Positions 26,063 through 34,817 of a DNA stretch of 56,266 nt are shown one piece after another. Numbering within the stretch: the stretch's first letter is position 1; the number at the start of each line of letters is the position of its first letter. Source of the DNA: Candidatus Acetothermia bacterium (GTDB lineage: Bacteria > Bipolaricaulota > Bipolaricaulia > RBG-16-55-9); contig JACQCZ010000013.1 of the NCBI GenBank assembly GCA_016201405.1, forward strand, positions 1 through 56,266. The letters are read 5' to 3'. The notes beneath the pieces are model-generated. The model was not told where the DNA came from. It made no database searches and saw only the letters and a list, made by a program, of their open reading frames with translations. The position numbers were made by a program, and so were the translations under genes.

Positions 26063-26117
26063 GATCTAGATATGCATGCGGCCAGCATTGGATTCAGACT
26101 GGCCGCATGCATCGATT

Positions 26118-28517
26118 CTAATTTGAGTTCGAAGTGTTGCTCTTCTTTATGGTCACGGGGAGGCCCTTGCCATCCCAGGACCAGCGTGGCAAGTACGCGT
26201 AAGGCGTATTGGGATTGACAGGCTCGATTTGCAAGAGGCCCTTCTTCGAGGCAAATGTCCCATCTTGGAAGCTGAGCCAGCAGTACCCCATCGTGTCCAC
26301 CAGGATCTTGTTGATCTCCTGATAGATCGGCTTGGCCTTATCAATGTCCGCGAGCACGATTCCCTCCTTGAGCAGGGAATCCACCTTGGGGTTGCTGTAG
26401 GCCATCCAGTTAAAGCCGACCGGGTCAATCTCGTTTGATGCCCAGATGCTGGTTCCGTCGGGGTCCGTGCCCATCTTCCAGCCTGCAATGGCCGTCTGGA
26501 AGTTGTGGCTGCCCTCAAGATAGTTGTTATAAAAAGCGTTGGTGTCCAGGACGCGTGTGGTTGCTTGAAAACCAGCAGCGGCCAGTTCCTCTTGCATCAG
26601 GATCATATAATCCTGCCGTCGGGTGCTGCTTGAGTTCGTGGCAATCTCAAACTCCATCTTCAACGTCTGACCATCGGCACTCGTTTTGGTCCAGACAGCG
26701 CCCTTCTTGATTGTGCCATCGGCGTTCTTGTCAATCGTCCAGCCTGCCTTCTCCATCAGCTCAATCGTCTTTTGGACGCTGTACTGTGGGTGCACTTCTG
26801 CAATAGTTGGATCCCAGTCCCAGCGGAGGGGTGACGTGGGCCCGTTGGCCACTTCTCCAAGCCCTTTCAGAACTTGGTTGAGCATCGTCTGGCGGTCGAG
26901 CGCGTAACACATCGCTTTGCGCACGCTGATGTCTTGAAAGAGCGGGTTTCTCAGGTTCCAATGCCAGTAATCATAGACAAGTTGCGGATATTTATAGGTG
27001 TCAAAAGCTGCATTTTCTTTGAGCTGCAGATATTGATTGACGTCGGCACGTGTGTCCAGAACGTCCACTTCGTTGGCTAAAAGCTTCGCTAGCTGTGCCT
27101 GTGGATCAGGGGTGACGATGAAGAAGAGCTTCTCTACGCCACCAAGAGGAGTCTGCCCATCCACAGAAATCTCCCGCGACTGCCAATAATTGTCGTTTCG
27201 GTCGAGCTCCAGATATTGGCCAGGCTCCCACTTTGCCAGCTTATACGGACCTGCGCCAATGATCTTTCCAATCTCAAGGTCCTTGCCCTTCAGCTTGTCA
27301 TAGCCATTGGCCTCAAGATATTGCTCATAGATGTGTTTGGGCATGATGCCGGCGCTCGCCCCGACATAGTTGAGGAATGTTCGCTGAGTCTTGTTGAGCT
27401 GGACTGAGAATGTGTATGGGTCCACGCATTTTAGACCGGAGATGGGCCAGGGAAGCGTCTCACCCTTCGGCAAGTGCAGCGTCAATTGGTCTCCATCGCG
27501 CGTGGCCGAGTAGCTCTTTTGCGATTTGGAATCTGTTATAGACCAGGCAGATGTCTCTTTTCCACCACTTGCGGCGTCTTCCGTACCATCAATTTTCACA
27601 GCGACATTGCCAGAGAGAGTGATCCCATATTTGGTAAAAGCATCTAGAGCTGAGGGCGGCAGCGCTCCAGAATCAAGGGCTGTCACAAGGTCCGGTGTGA
27701 GCGAAAGAGTTCCAAATGTCCGGTTCCTGTATTCGACCGCGCCGACGATGGGTGAGAAATCATCAAAGCGCACGCCTGGGTAGTCTGGATGCGTCCAGGC
27801 CTTGAATGAGAACATCAAGTCATCACAGGTCAACTCGACGCCATCCGAGAACTTGACGCCGGGACGAATGTGGAAGATGTAGGTCTTGGTATCTGGATTC
27901 CATTCCCAAGTGGCAAATCCAGGGATGATCGCGAACGATTGATCCGACTGGACCATCGTGTCAAAGATGAGCCCTGAGATGTCGCTCTCCCAGGTACCCT
28001 CGGTCGCTTCTGGCAGCAATTCTTTTGGCTCTTCGGAGATTGGAATTCGAAGCTCCGTCCCTTTCGAGAGTCTTAGATGCTCATCGCGGTTGGCGGCTGT
28101 GCTATCCGTGATGCTAAGAGTTTTGCTGAGCGAGCTAGTCAGACTCTTATCATCTGTGACCGTCAGCTTGACGGAATAGCTGCCTGCTTTAGCAAAGGTA
28201 TGCGTGATTGTTGCGCCCTCCGCTTTCGTGCCGTCAGAGAAGTCCCATGAATACTTGGCGATCTTCCCGTCCGGATCGGAAGACTTGCTCGCATCGAGCG
28301 TGATATTGGCCAATGTATTAAGAACTGCCGGTGCATATTCAAAGAGAGCAACCGGACTCTGATTTTGCGGAGTCTGAGCTTGGTTCTGCGTCGATTGATT
28401 CTGATTTTGGTTTTGATTTGGAGCCTGACTCTGTTTTTGCGGTTGCCCGCTGCTGCATCCAGCCAGCAGCCCCAGCGTGGTCAGGCATAATAGCCAAACC
28501 ATTCCCTGCTTTTTCAT
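26118..28517 (-). CDS. Peptide-binding lipoprotein with PKD domain (set 1)
   Basis: SBP_bac_5 solute-binding lipoprotein. From the ATG at 28517 it has a lipoprotein signal with lipobox LLAGC (Cys 21), then a Q/N-rich linker to about residue 53. Residues about 54-139 form a PKD domain (LDASKSSDPDG, YSWDFSDGTKAEG, HTFAKAGSYSVKLTVTDD). The binding domain fills the rest (VKFSDGVELTCDDLMFSFKA, RKAMCYALDRQTML). PKD domains are common in extracellular enzymes but unusual in peptide-binding proteins. Upstream codons to 28589 lack a ribosome site and would bury the signal peptide. It heads the set 1 operon and diverges from set 2. Confidence 0.9.
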   Translation of the reverse strand: MKKQGMVWLLCLTTLGLLAGCSSGQPQKQSQAPNQNQNQNQSTQNQAQTPQNQSPVALFEYAPAVLNTLANITLDASKSSDPDGKIAKYSWDFSDGTKAEGATITHTFAKAGSYSVKLTVTDDKSLTSSLSKTLSITDSTAANRDEHLRLSKGTELRIPISEEPKELLPEATEGTWESDISGLIFDTMVQSDQSFAIIPGFATWEWNPDTKTYIFHIRPGVKFSDGVELTCDDLMFSFKAWTHPDYPGVRFDDFSPIVGAVEYRNRTFGTLSLTPDLVTALDSGALPPSALDAFTKYGITLSGNVAVKIDGTEDAASGGKETSAWSITDSKSQKSYSATRDGDQLTLHLPKGETLPWPISGLKCVDPYTFSVQLNKTQRTFLNYVGASAGIMPKHIYEQYLEANGYDKLKGKDLEIGKIIGAGPYKLAKWEPGQYLELDRNDNYWQSREISVDGQTPLGGVEKLFFIVTPDPQAQLAKLLANEVDVLDTRADVNQYLQLKENAAFDTYKYPQLVYDYWHWNLRNPLFQDISVRKAMCYALDRQTMLNQVLKGLGEVANGPTSPLRWDWDPTIAEVHPQYSVQKTIELMEKAGWTIDKNADGTIKKGAVWTKTSADGQTLKMEFEIATNSSSTRRQDYMILMQEELAAAGFQATTRVLDTNAFYNNYLEGSHNFQTAIAGWKMGTDPDGTSIWASNEIDPVGFNWMAYSNPKVDSLLKEGIVLADIDKAKPIYQEINKILVDTMGYCWLSFQDGTFASKKGLLQIEPVNPNTPYAYLPRWSWDGKGLPVTIKKSNTSNSN

Positions 28518-28569
28518 CTCTATCACCCTCACAAATTCGCTGATGAGTTGCGCATCCAGATGTTTAGCG

Positions 28570-28599
28570 ATTGTAATGTAGTTATACACGATCCGTCAA
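28570..28599 (-). promoter_or_regulatory. Promoter of transporter set 1
   Basis: On the minus strand TTGACG (rc of 28594-28599) lies 18 nt from TACAAT (rc of 28570-28575). The start would be near 28562, about 45 nt before the ATG at 28517. Confidence 0.5.
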
Positions 28600-28604
28600 G
28601 CTCT

Positions 28605-28636
28605 TTGACAAATCAACCAACTTCCTAATTTGTCAA
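28605..28636. promoter_or_regulatory. Inverted repeat between divergent transporter operons
   Basis: Perfect 9-bp arms TTGACAAAT (28605-28613) and ATTTGTCAA (28628-28636), 14 bp apart, so arm centres lie 23 bp (about two helical turns) apart. The right arm covers the -35 of the set 2 promoter and the left arm abuts the set 1 promoter, a good place for a shared repressor or activator. Confidence 0.5.
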
Positions 28637-28658
28637 TTTCCTTGGACAATGTTATACA
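28630..28658 (+). promoter_or_regulatory. Promoter of transporter set 2
   Basis: TTGTCA (28630-28635), 17 nt, TATACA (28653-28658). The start would be near 28665, giving a leader of about 30 nt with AGGAGG at 28684-28689. Confidence 0.6.
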
Positions 28659-28695
28659 ATGGAATTTTAAGATATTCCTTTCGAGGAGGCATTCT

Positions 28696-31560
28696 ATGGT
28701 GCAGCGGCGTGGACCGGTTCTCTTGGTATTATGTGTTGCATCCATCGCTTTACTGGTAACAGGATGCGGCAATGGTGCAAAGACTTCGAGCCAGACCCCA
28801 GCAACAAACACTCAACAGTCATCCAATCAAAATCAGACGCAACAGCAAAACCCTCCAACACAACCACCAGCTCAAAACACGACCCCTTCCACACCTCCAA
28901 CCTCTCAAACTACGACGGCGACTCCACCGACTCAGCAGCCGGCTGCGACCAACAATACGCAGAGCAACCCGCCACAGAATACGCAACAGCCTGGCACTAG
29001 CCCTCAAACGGGAACAAACAGCACCAATACCAGCTCTACGCCTAGCGTGCCCGCGACTACAACACCACCGGTCGAACTGGGGCCGCTAAAAGTCGCTGCA
29101 GTACAGAGCTTTCCTGAGAATGGCTATCTCGCATTGGGTGGGTCCATCGCACTCAATGCGACAATCGAGAACACGACCGATCAGCCCGTCTCACAGAAAG
29201 TGGCTCTCAGCTTAAATAACAATCCAATATCCGCGCAAGATGTGCAGCTCGCTCCCCATGAGCAGAAGATCTATTATTTTGAAGTGAAGAATATTTCGAA
29301 GATTGGCCCGCAGATTGTGGGAGTGCTCGACTGGGTGCGCTCTCTTGAAGTGGTAGAGCCGGCGCTCGATCCAAGCGTGCGAGCCGGCCAAGTTCCTGCC
29401 GATGCCCGTGTGGTCAGCCAGACAGAAGGGATTGATGAGACGGGTATCCCGGGTGGGGAGGTAATCACCTCTGAATTTTCGCCACCCAAAACCTTCAATC
29501 CCTATGCCTCCCAAGAGACAAGCTCTTCTGCGGTCTTTATGAGAATGCATTCTTTCCTCCTTGAAGAGAATCCGGTCAATTTCAAACTGGAGCCTGGGCT
29601 CGCAAGAAGCTGGGAGATCTCACCCGATGGTCTTGTGATCACCTTCCATCTCCGGGAGGGTGTGAAGTTCTCAGATGGGACGCCTTTTACGGCCGATGAT
29701 GTTGTTTTTACTTTGAATGACGTGATCATGAATTGTGATATTCCAAATAACTTCACTGACTCCTATATTGTCAATGGCAAGCATGTCCGGTACGAGAAAA
29801 TAGACGACAACACATTCAAAGCCATCTTGCCCGCTGTCTACCGTCCATTCTTTGATGTCATCAAGAATGATCCCATTCTTCCTAAGCATCTGCTCCAGCG
29901 GAAGGTGGCTCGGGACGTAGCGGGTGCCTGGCAGAATTACAGCCTCGCCCAGTGCGGCTTTTCGGACAACCGGCAGGCATTTCGTGATACATTTGCTGAC
30001 CAGCTTCGTAAGTCAGGAGCGAGTGATCCCACACAGCAGGTGGATGACCGCTTCAAGTTGATTGGAACTAAATTTTCTGCACTCAGCGAGGCGATCAAGG
30101 GCCAGAACGTTGCCGACATCAAGGGAGCTGCACTCGAACTGACCACAGCTCTTCAGGCCCTGAAGAGCGATCTGCCCTCTCTTACGGCAGATCTTCAGGC
30201 TGTCATTGACGAAGCTGTGAGTCAGTTGTCTGGCATCGAGGCGCTCGCCCAAGCTGGCACATGGGGCGTGAGCCCGGGCAGTTTCAGCGACTCCTGGACT
30301 GTTGCCGCGAACCCCTCTGAGTTTGTGGGCTTAGGACCCTATGTGATCAAGCGCTACGACGTGGAGCAGCAAGTGATACTCGACCGCAATCCCTATTACT
30401 GGAAGGTGGACACCAACGGAGTTCAGCTCCCCTACTTTGAGCGATATGTAGTCTTGATCTTCAAAGATATCAACACGGAGCTTGCGAAATTCACTACGGG
30501 AGAGACAGATGTCTATGACCTCGATAATCCTCTGCGCCCGCAGGACTGGCCACAGATCAAAAAAGAAGCCGATGCCAAAGGCTGGGAGACAATTAATGGT
30601 GGGCCTGTCTTTGGCACGCTTTGGGTGGCCTTGAACCAGGATGCAGAAGTCCGTGGTGCGCCGGGAAATCTCAGCCGGCGGACGTTGCAAGAGGTCTTCA
30701 GGGATCTCAAGTTTAGAGAGGCCTTTGCTTTCTCGGTCGATAAGCAGACGCTGATTCAAAATGTCTTTAGTGGCATTGGATTTTCGCAGTGGAGTCCGGT
30801 CAGCGTCCCATCCCCATTCTTTGATAACTCGAATGGGCCTGATTACGACCCCTATGCCTTTGACCCTGACAAATCGAAGGCTCTTCTCGATAGCATCGGA
30901 CTCAAGGATACAGACGGCGATGGCGTTCGTAACATCACCAATGAATTTTTGAAGAATCACGGATTCAGTGACGCCGATATTGCGAAGCTTCCGGCTGAGA
31001 ATGACCGGGAGCTGGAGTTCGTCCTGGCCACCAACCAGGCGAATGATATCCGCGACCGGGTATCTCAAGGCCTGGTCTACGATGCACAGCAGGTCGGCAT
31101 CCGCATCAATTACAAGCCCAGTGACTTCAATGCCCTGGTGACGGATCTTCTAGGGAGCAAATATGATGCCATCTTGCTGGGACTGACCGGGGACTCTGAT
31201 CCAAATAGCGCCGTGAACATCTGGAAGACCAGAGGTCATCTGCACGCCTGGCGCTACAGCGCCGCGGACAACCCTCAAGATTGGGAGAAGCAGGTGGATC
31301 AATTGCTGGATGAGGGAGTAGCCACCTATGACTTTGACAAAGCCAAGGGATACTATGTCGAATTCCAGCATCTGGTTCGGGACAATTTGCCGCTCATCTA
31401 TCTGATGAACCAGAGATTTCTCTATGCCTCTAAGAAAGGGCTTGCCAACAACAAGCGCTTCCAAGCCAACGCTTATTTCGGCTATGATGGCGGGCGCGGA
31501 TTTGATGACATTCTCTGGTGGCGTGATGAAGCGAGAAGGACTGAGACTCTCAAGAACTGA
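28696..31560 (+). CDS. Peptide-binding lipoprotein with Ig-like domain and helical insertion (set 2)
   Basis: 954 residues from the ATG at 28696, which has AGGAGG 6 nt upstream. Lipobox LVTGC (Cys 24) is followed by a very long T/Q/N/P-rich linker to about residue 125. Residues about 126-220 look like a CARDB-type Ig-like domain (SIALNATIENTTDQPVSQKV, LAPHEQKIYYFEVKN). The SBP_bac_5 domain starts near 253 (ITSEFSPPKTFNPY, VKFSDGTPFTADDVVFTLND). Residues about 410-530 are an extra, helix-rich stretch (ALELTTALQALKSDL, AVIDEAVSQLSGIEALAQAG) interrupting the binding domain. A Ca-site-like KDTDGDGVRNIT occurs later. The longer frame to 28630 overlaps the promoter. Confidence 0.9.
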   Translation: MVQRRGPVLLVLCVASIALLVTGCGNGAKTSSQTPATNTQQSSNQNQTQQQNPPTQPPAQNTTPSTPPTSQTTTATPPTQQPAATNNTQSNPPQNTQQPGTSPQTGTNSTNTSSTPSVPATTTPPVELGPLKVAAVQSFPENGYLALGGSIALNATIENTTDQPVSQKVALSLNNNPISAQDVQLAPHEQKIYYFEVKNISKIGPQIVGVLDWVRSLEVVEPALDPSVRAGQVPADARVVSQTEGIDETGIPGGEVITSEFSPPKTFNPYASQETSSSAVFMRMHSFLLEENPVNFKLEPGLARSWEISPDGLVITFHLREGVKFSDGTPFTADDVVFTLNDVIMNCDIPNNFTDSYIVNGKHVRYEKIDDNTFKAILPAVYRPFFDVIKNDPILPKHLLQRKVARDVAGAWQNYSLAQCGFSDNRQAFRDTFADQLRKSGASDPTQQVDDRFKLIGTKFSALSEAIKGQNVADIKGAALELTTALQALKSDLPSLTADLQAVIDEAVSQLSGIEALAQAGTWGVSPGSFSDSWTVAANPSEFVGLGPYVIKRYDVEQQVILDRNPYYWKVDTNGVQLPYFERYVVLIFKDINTELAKFTTGETDVYDLDNPLRPQDWPQIKKEADAKGWETINGGPVFGTLWVALNQDAEVRGAPGNLSRRTLQEVFRDLKFREAFAFSVDKQTLIQNVFSGIGFSQWSPVSVPSPFFDNSNGPDYDPYAFDPDKSKALLDSIGLKDTDGDGVRNITNEFLKNHGFSDADIAKLPAENDRELEFVLATNQANDIRDRVSQGLVYDAQQVGIRINYKPSDFNALVTDLLGSKYDAILLGLTGDSDPNSAVNIWKTRGHLHAWRYSAADNPQDWEKQVDQLLDEGVATYDFDKAKGYYVEFQHLVRDNLPLIYLMNQRFLYASKKGLANNKRFQANAYFGYDGGRGFDDILWWRDEARRTETLKN

Positions 31561-31591
31561 GATCCTCAGGGATCGTTGCTAAGATACGAAT

Positions 31592-32731
31592 ATGCTGAGC
31601 TATATTTTTCGCCGAGTGCTCTACATGATTCCGACGCTCTTTGCCGTGACGCTCGTCTCGTTTGGGATCATTCTGATCTACGAGTCTGTGTCTGGAACGT
31701 ATGTGGATCAGTTTCGCCTAAACCCCAATGTGACGCAGGAGACGCGTGATCAGCTTGAGCATCAGCTCGGGTTAGATAAGCCGCCCTATCTCCGTTATCT
31801 CACCTGGGTTCAAGGCATCTTCATTTCAACCGACGCAGTCAACACCAAAACGGGTGAGCCCTGGAAGGTCTGGTCTTTTGGTCATTTCAATCTTCCACTC
31901 TTGAATCTGGCCATCCCGTATCCTCGCTGGTACCCCTATTTTGGAGAGTCGTTTCAAAACAGGCGCCCGGTCACCGATCTCTTCTTACAATATCTGCCTT
32001 TCACAATGCTGATGACGATTCCCATCTTTCTCTTTACGTGGCTTGTCTCGATTCCCATCGGCATCTATTCAGCCACTCATCAATATTCGCTTGGCGACCA
32101 CACCGTGACTTTCTTAGGATTCCTCGGCCTCTCGATCCCCGGATTCTTTCTCGCGCTTATTATCGTCTTTCTCCTGGCGGGGCCTCTCAATGTCGGGAGC
32201 GTCTGCTGGCCCATGGAAGGAAGAAAGTACTGTTTAGGTGTGACCGGCATCTTCAGCCAGGCCTATATGGGCAGCCCCTGGCCCTGGGACTGGAGCTGGG
32301 GCAAATTGGTCGATTATCTCTGGCACCTCTGGCCAGTCGTACTCGTCCTGGGCTCAGGAGCGATGGCCACGCTCATCCGCATCATGCGCGGCTCAATGCT
32401 AGACATTTTGGGCTCCAACTATATCAAGACTGCCAAATCTAAAGGACTGAGTGATCGAGTCGTGGTTTGGAAGCATGCGGCACGCAATGCGATCAATCCG
32501 ATCGTCTCCGTCTTTGGTCAGTTCCTGCCCTTTCTCATTCAGGGAGCGCTGGTGACGGCGGTCGTGCTCAATATTCCGACCGTGGAGCTCTTTTATTACC
32601 AGTCGCTGCTCAATGTTGATGAATACGTCATCGTCACGATTCTCATGTTTTTCGCGTTCGTGCTGCTGATCGGAAATCTTTTGGCCGACATCCTGCTGGC
32701 CATGGTCGACCCAAGGATTCGCTATGAGTGA
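31592..32731 (+). CDS. Peptide ABC transporter permease, DppB type (set 2)
   Basis: 379-residue permease of the DppB family (MLSYIFRRVLYMIPTLFAVT start; EAA loop YIKTAKSKGLSDRVVVWKH). It is longer than set 1 DppB because of an extended periplasmic region between helices 1 and 2 (about residues 60-125) and a Cys-bearing loop around 200-235 (SVCWPMEGRKYCLG). Long forms like this occur in peptide or saccharide transporters of thermophiles and Chloroflexota. It lies 31 nt after the binding protein and overlaps dppC by 8 nt. Confidence 0.93.
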   Translation: MLSYIFRRVLYMIPTLFAVTLVSFGIILIYESVSGTYVDQFRLNPNVTQETRDQLEHQLGLDKPPYLRYLTWVQGIFISTDAVNTKTGEPWKVWSFGHFNLPLLNLAIPYPRWYPYFGESFQNRRPVTDLFLQYLPFTMLMTIPIFLFTWLVSIPIGIYSATHQYSLGDHTVTFLGFLGLSIPGFFLALIIVFLLAGPLNVGSVCWPMEGRKYCLGVTGIFSQAYMGSPWPWDWSWGKLVDYLWHLWPVVLVLGSGAMATLIRIMRGSMLDILGSNYIKTAKSKGLSDRVVVWKHAARNAINPIVSVFGQFLPFLIQGALVTAVVLNIPTVELFYYQSLLNVDEYVIVTILMFFAFVLLIGNLLADILLAMVDPRIRYE

Positions 32732-33923
32732 GGATCGTGAAGAGCGCGGCCAATCCACGACAATCCATGCCCCAACCAGCCCTCAAGTCCATAATGAATT
32801 CGACGCCGTCCCGTCCAAGCCACTGACCCAAGAGCCTCTCTCCCAAGGCCAGCTCATCTGGAGAAATTTCAAGCGCCACCGGCTGGGAATGCTCGGCGGC
32901 ATTGTCATTATTCTGTTGGCATTAAGTGCTCTCTTTGCAGATTTTCTCGGCCCGTATAGCTATGCCACGCGCCATAACCGACTGGGCTATGCTCCTCCGA
33001 CTCCAATTCATTTCTTTCGAGATGGCAACCTGACGTGGCCATTCGTCTTTGGCATTAAACATGATAAAGACCCAGACACATCTGCCGATATTTTTAGTGA
33101 AGTTCAGAGTCAAGAATATCCCATTCGTCTTTTTGTTCAGGGAGACTCCTATAGCCTTCTTGGGATATTCTCAACGAATATCCATCTCTTTGGTACGGGT
33201 GAGCCCGAGCAGAGCACTGGACAACTCTTTCTCTTTGGCACGGATCTATGGGGACGAGATCTTCTATCGCGCACGCTGATCGGTGGGCGAGTCTCGCTGG
33301 CCATTGGGCCGGCTGTGCTTATTTTCAGTCTTTTTGTGGGTATATTGCTGGGAGGGATCTCTGGATATTATGGACGCTGGGTCGATATGCTCATCCAGAG
33401 GCTGATTGAAGTTCTGCAATCCTTTCCGGCCCTGCCACTCTTTTTGGCGCTTGCGGCGGTTCTGCCTCCCAGTTTACCCAACTCTTATCGCTTTTGGGGG
33501 ATCGTCTTGATCTTCAGTCTGCTGGGCTGGACGTTCCAGGCACGGGTGCTTCGCGGCCAGTTCCTGGCATTGCGAGAGCAAGAGTTTACCCTGGCCGCCA
33601 AAGCGATGGGCTCATCCGATCTTCGAGTCATCTTCCGCCACCTGCTTCCAAACGCAATCAGCTTTGTGATTGTCTCGGCGACCCTGGCGATTCCAAGCCT
33701 CATCATCGCTGAGGCGACGCTCAGCTTTCTGGACCTGGGCATCAAAGAGCCGATGACGAGCTGGGGTGCTCTGTTGAATGGAGCTCAGCAGTGGTCCGTG
33801 CTGATGAGCCGATCATGGCTGATGATCCCGGGGATCTTCATAGTGGTCACCGTGCTCGCCTTCAACTTCTTAGGCGATGCGCTCCGCGATGCGATTGATC
33901 CGTACTCTTCCAACCGGGGCTGA
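32724..33923 (+). CDS. Peptide ABC transporter permease, DppC type (set 2)
   Basis: 399-residue DppC-family permease. After the first helix (GMLGGIVIILLALSALFADF) a periplasmic insertion of about 120 residues precedes FLFGTDLWGRDLLSRTLIGG, the usual post-TM1 motif. The EAA loop is LREQEFTLAAKAMGSSD. Standard DppC is about 300 residues, so the insertion accounts for the excess. It is the partner of the set 2 DppB, with which it overlaps by 8 nt (ATGAGTGA). No ATPase gene follows. The N terminus is hydrophilic for about 40 residues. Confidence 0.93.
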   Translation: MSEDREERGQSTTIHAPTSPQVHNEFDAVPSKPLTQEPLSQGQLIWRNFKRHRLGMLGGIVIILLALSALFADFLGPYSYATRHNRLGYAPPTPIHFFRDGNLTWPFVFGIKHDKDPDTSADIFSEVQSQEYPIRLFVQGDSYSLLGIFSTNIHLFGTGEPEQSTGQLFLFGTDLWGRDLLSRTLIGGRVSLAIGPAVLIFSLFVGILLGGISGYYGRWVDMLIQRLIEVLQSFPALPLFLALAAVLPPSLPNSYRFWGIVLIFSLLGWTFQARVLRGQFLALREQEFTLAAKAMGSSDLRVIFRHLLPNAISFVIVSATLAIPSLIIAEATLSFLDLGIKEPMTSWGALLNGAQQWSVLMSRSWLMIPGIFIVVTVLAFNFLGDALRDAIDPYSSNRG

Positions 33924-34016
33924 TCTCAAAACGCAGCCCTAGCCAACCCCGTACGCTCCGGCTATGATGAGTGCCAGTAAACTGCATCCAGTAACGCAAG
34001 ATGCAAGGAGGATACC

Positions 34017-34796
34017 ATGTCACTGAGCCTTTTTTCAGGCCGAGCTCCCAGTAGGACCTGGCTGCTGAGCCTGCTCTTTATTTCATTGGGAGCGATCTTT
34101 GGATTTGCTCAAGACGAGAACAATAACATGGCCAATCTCGATAACGACGCTAAAGACCTGGAATCGTATTCGGAAGACCGCAGCCTGCCTGCGGGCCAGA
34201 TTGTCGTGGATGGCCTCAATAGCGCCAAGCACTTTGATGCCATTCATGTAGGAGTGGCTGGCGGAGGAATGATCTTTGGATGGGCGGATCTGGATGGAGA
34301 CAACACAGAGGTCGAGCTGGTCGTCTCCGACCCGACTCTGGAATCAGGCAAGATTCGCACGGCCGACGCCGATGGCGATGGCGATCCCGAAGTGATTTGG
34401 GTCGGAACAAAGGGTGCCGATATGGATGGGGATGGAAAAGTCACCCCGGAAGAGAGTGGTGCCGTTGTTGGCATTGTTGATGTCATCGGCGATGGCGAGC
34501 CGGAAATTATCATCTTAGATAACTCTCTCACGCTGGGGAGCTATACTGCCGCCGGCTTTGACCTCAAGCCGAAGAAGAAGAACCCCGGAATCGAAGTGGT
34601 CTGGATTGGAACTCTCAACGAGAATGGCCGCTCCCGCGCTGCGGCGCTGGATGACATCGCGGATCTGGAAAGCGATGGAGATGATGAGATTATCCTCCGG
34701 GATATCTCCACGAGCGACAGCTCAGGGCAGAGTTTTGGGATCCAGGCCTTTGACATAGACCATGACAAAGATGATGACATCGTCATTCGGCATTGA
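34017..34796 (+). CDS. Secreted Asp-rich protein with EF-hand and FG-GAP-like repeats
   Basis: 259 residues with a Sec signal peptide (WLLSLLFISLGAIFGFAQD, cleavage near residue 32). The mature part carries six Asp-rich calcium-site-like loops: ADLDGDNTEVELV, ADADGDGDPEVIW, DMDGDGKVTPEE, VDVIGDGEPEIII, ADLESDGDDEIIL and FDIDHDKDDDIVI. DMDGDGKVTPEE fits a canonical 12-residue EF-hand loop; the others have the DxDxDGxxE/DIxx look of FG-GAP/VCBS propeller blades. It is likely an exported calcium-binding protein. SD AAGGAGG lies 6 nt before the ATG. It follows transporter set 2 by 93 nt and may share its transcript. Function unknown. Confidence 0.8.
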   Translation: MSLSLFSGRAPSRTWLLSLLFISLGAIFGFAQDENNNMANLDNDAKDLESYSEDRSLPAGQIVVDGLNSAKHFDAIHVGVAGGGMIFGWADLDGDNTEVELVVSDPTLESGKIRTADADGDGDPEVIWVGTKGADMDGDGKVTPEESGAVVGIVDVIGDGEPEIIILDNSLTLGSYTAAGFDLKPKKKNPGIEVVWIGTLNENGRSRAAALDDIADLESDGDDEIILRDISTSDSSGQSFGIQAFDIDHDKDDDIVIRH

Positions 34797-34817
34797 GCTT
34801 CATTAACTCATACTGCT

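Noticed and set aside
30331-31068. 245-codon minus-strand frame opposite the set 2 binding protein
   Set aside because: It lies wholly inside a well-supported coding region, has no ribosome site and shows no recognisable motif.
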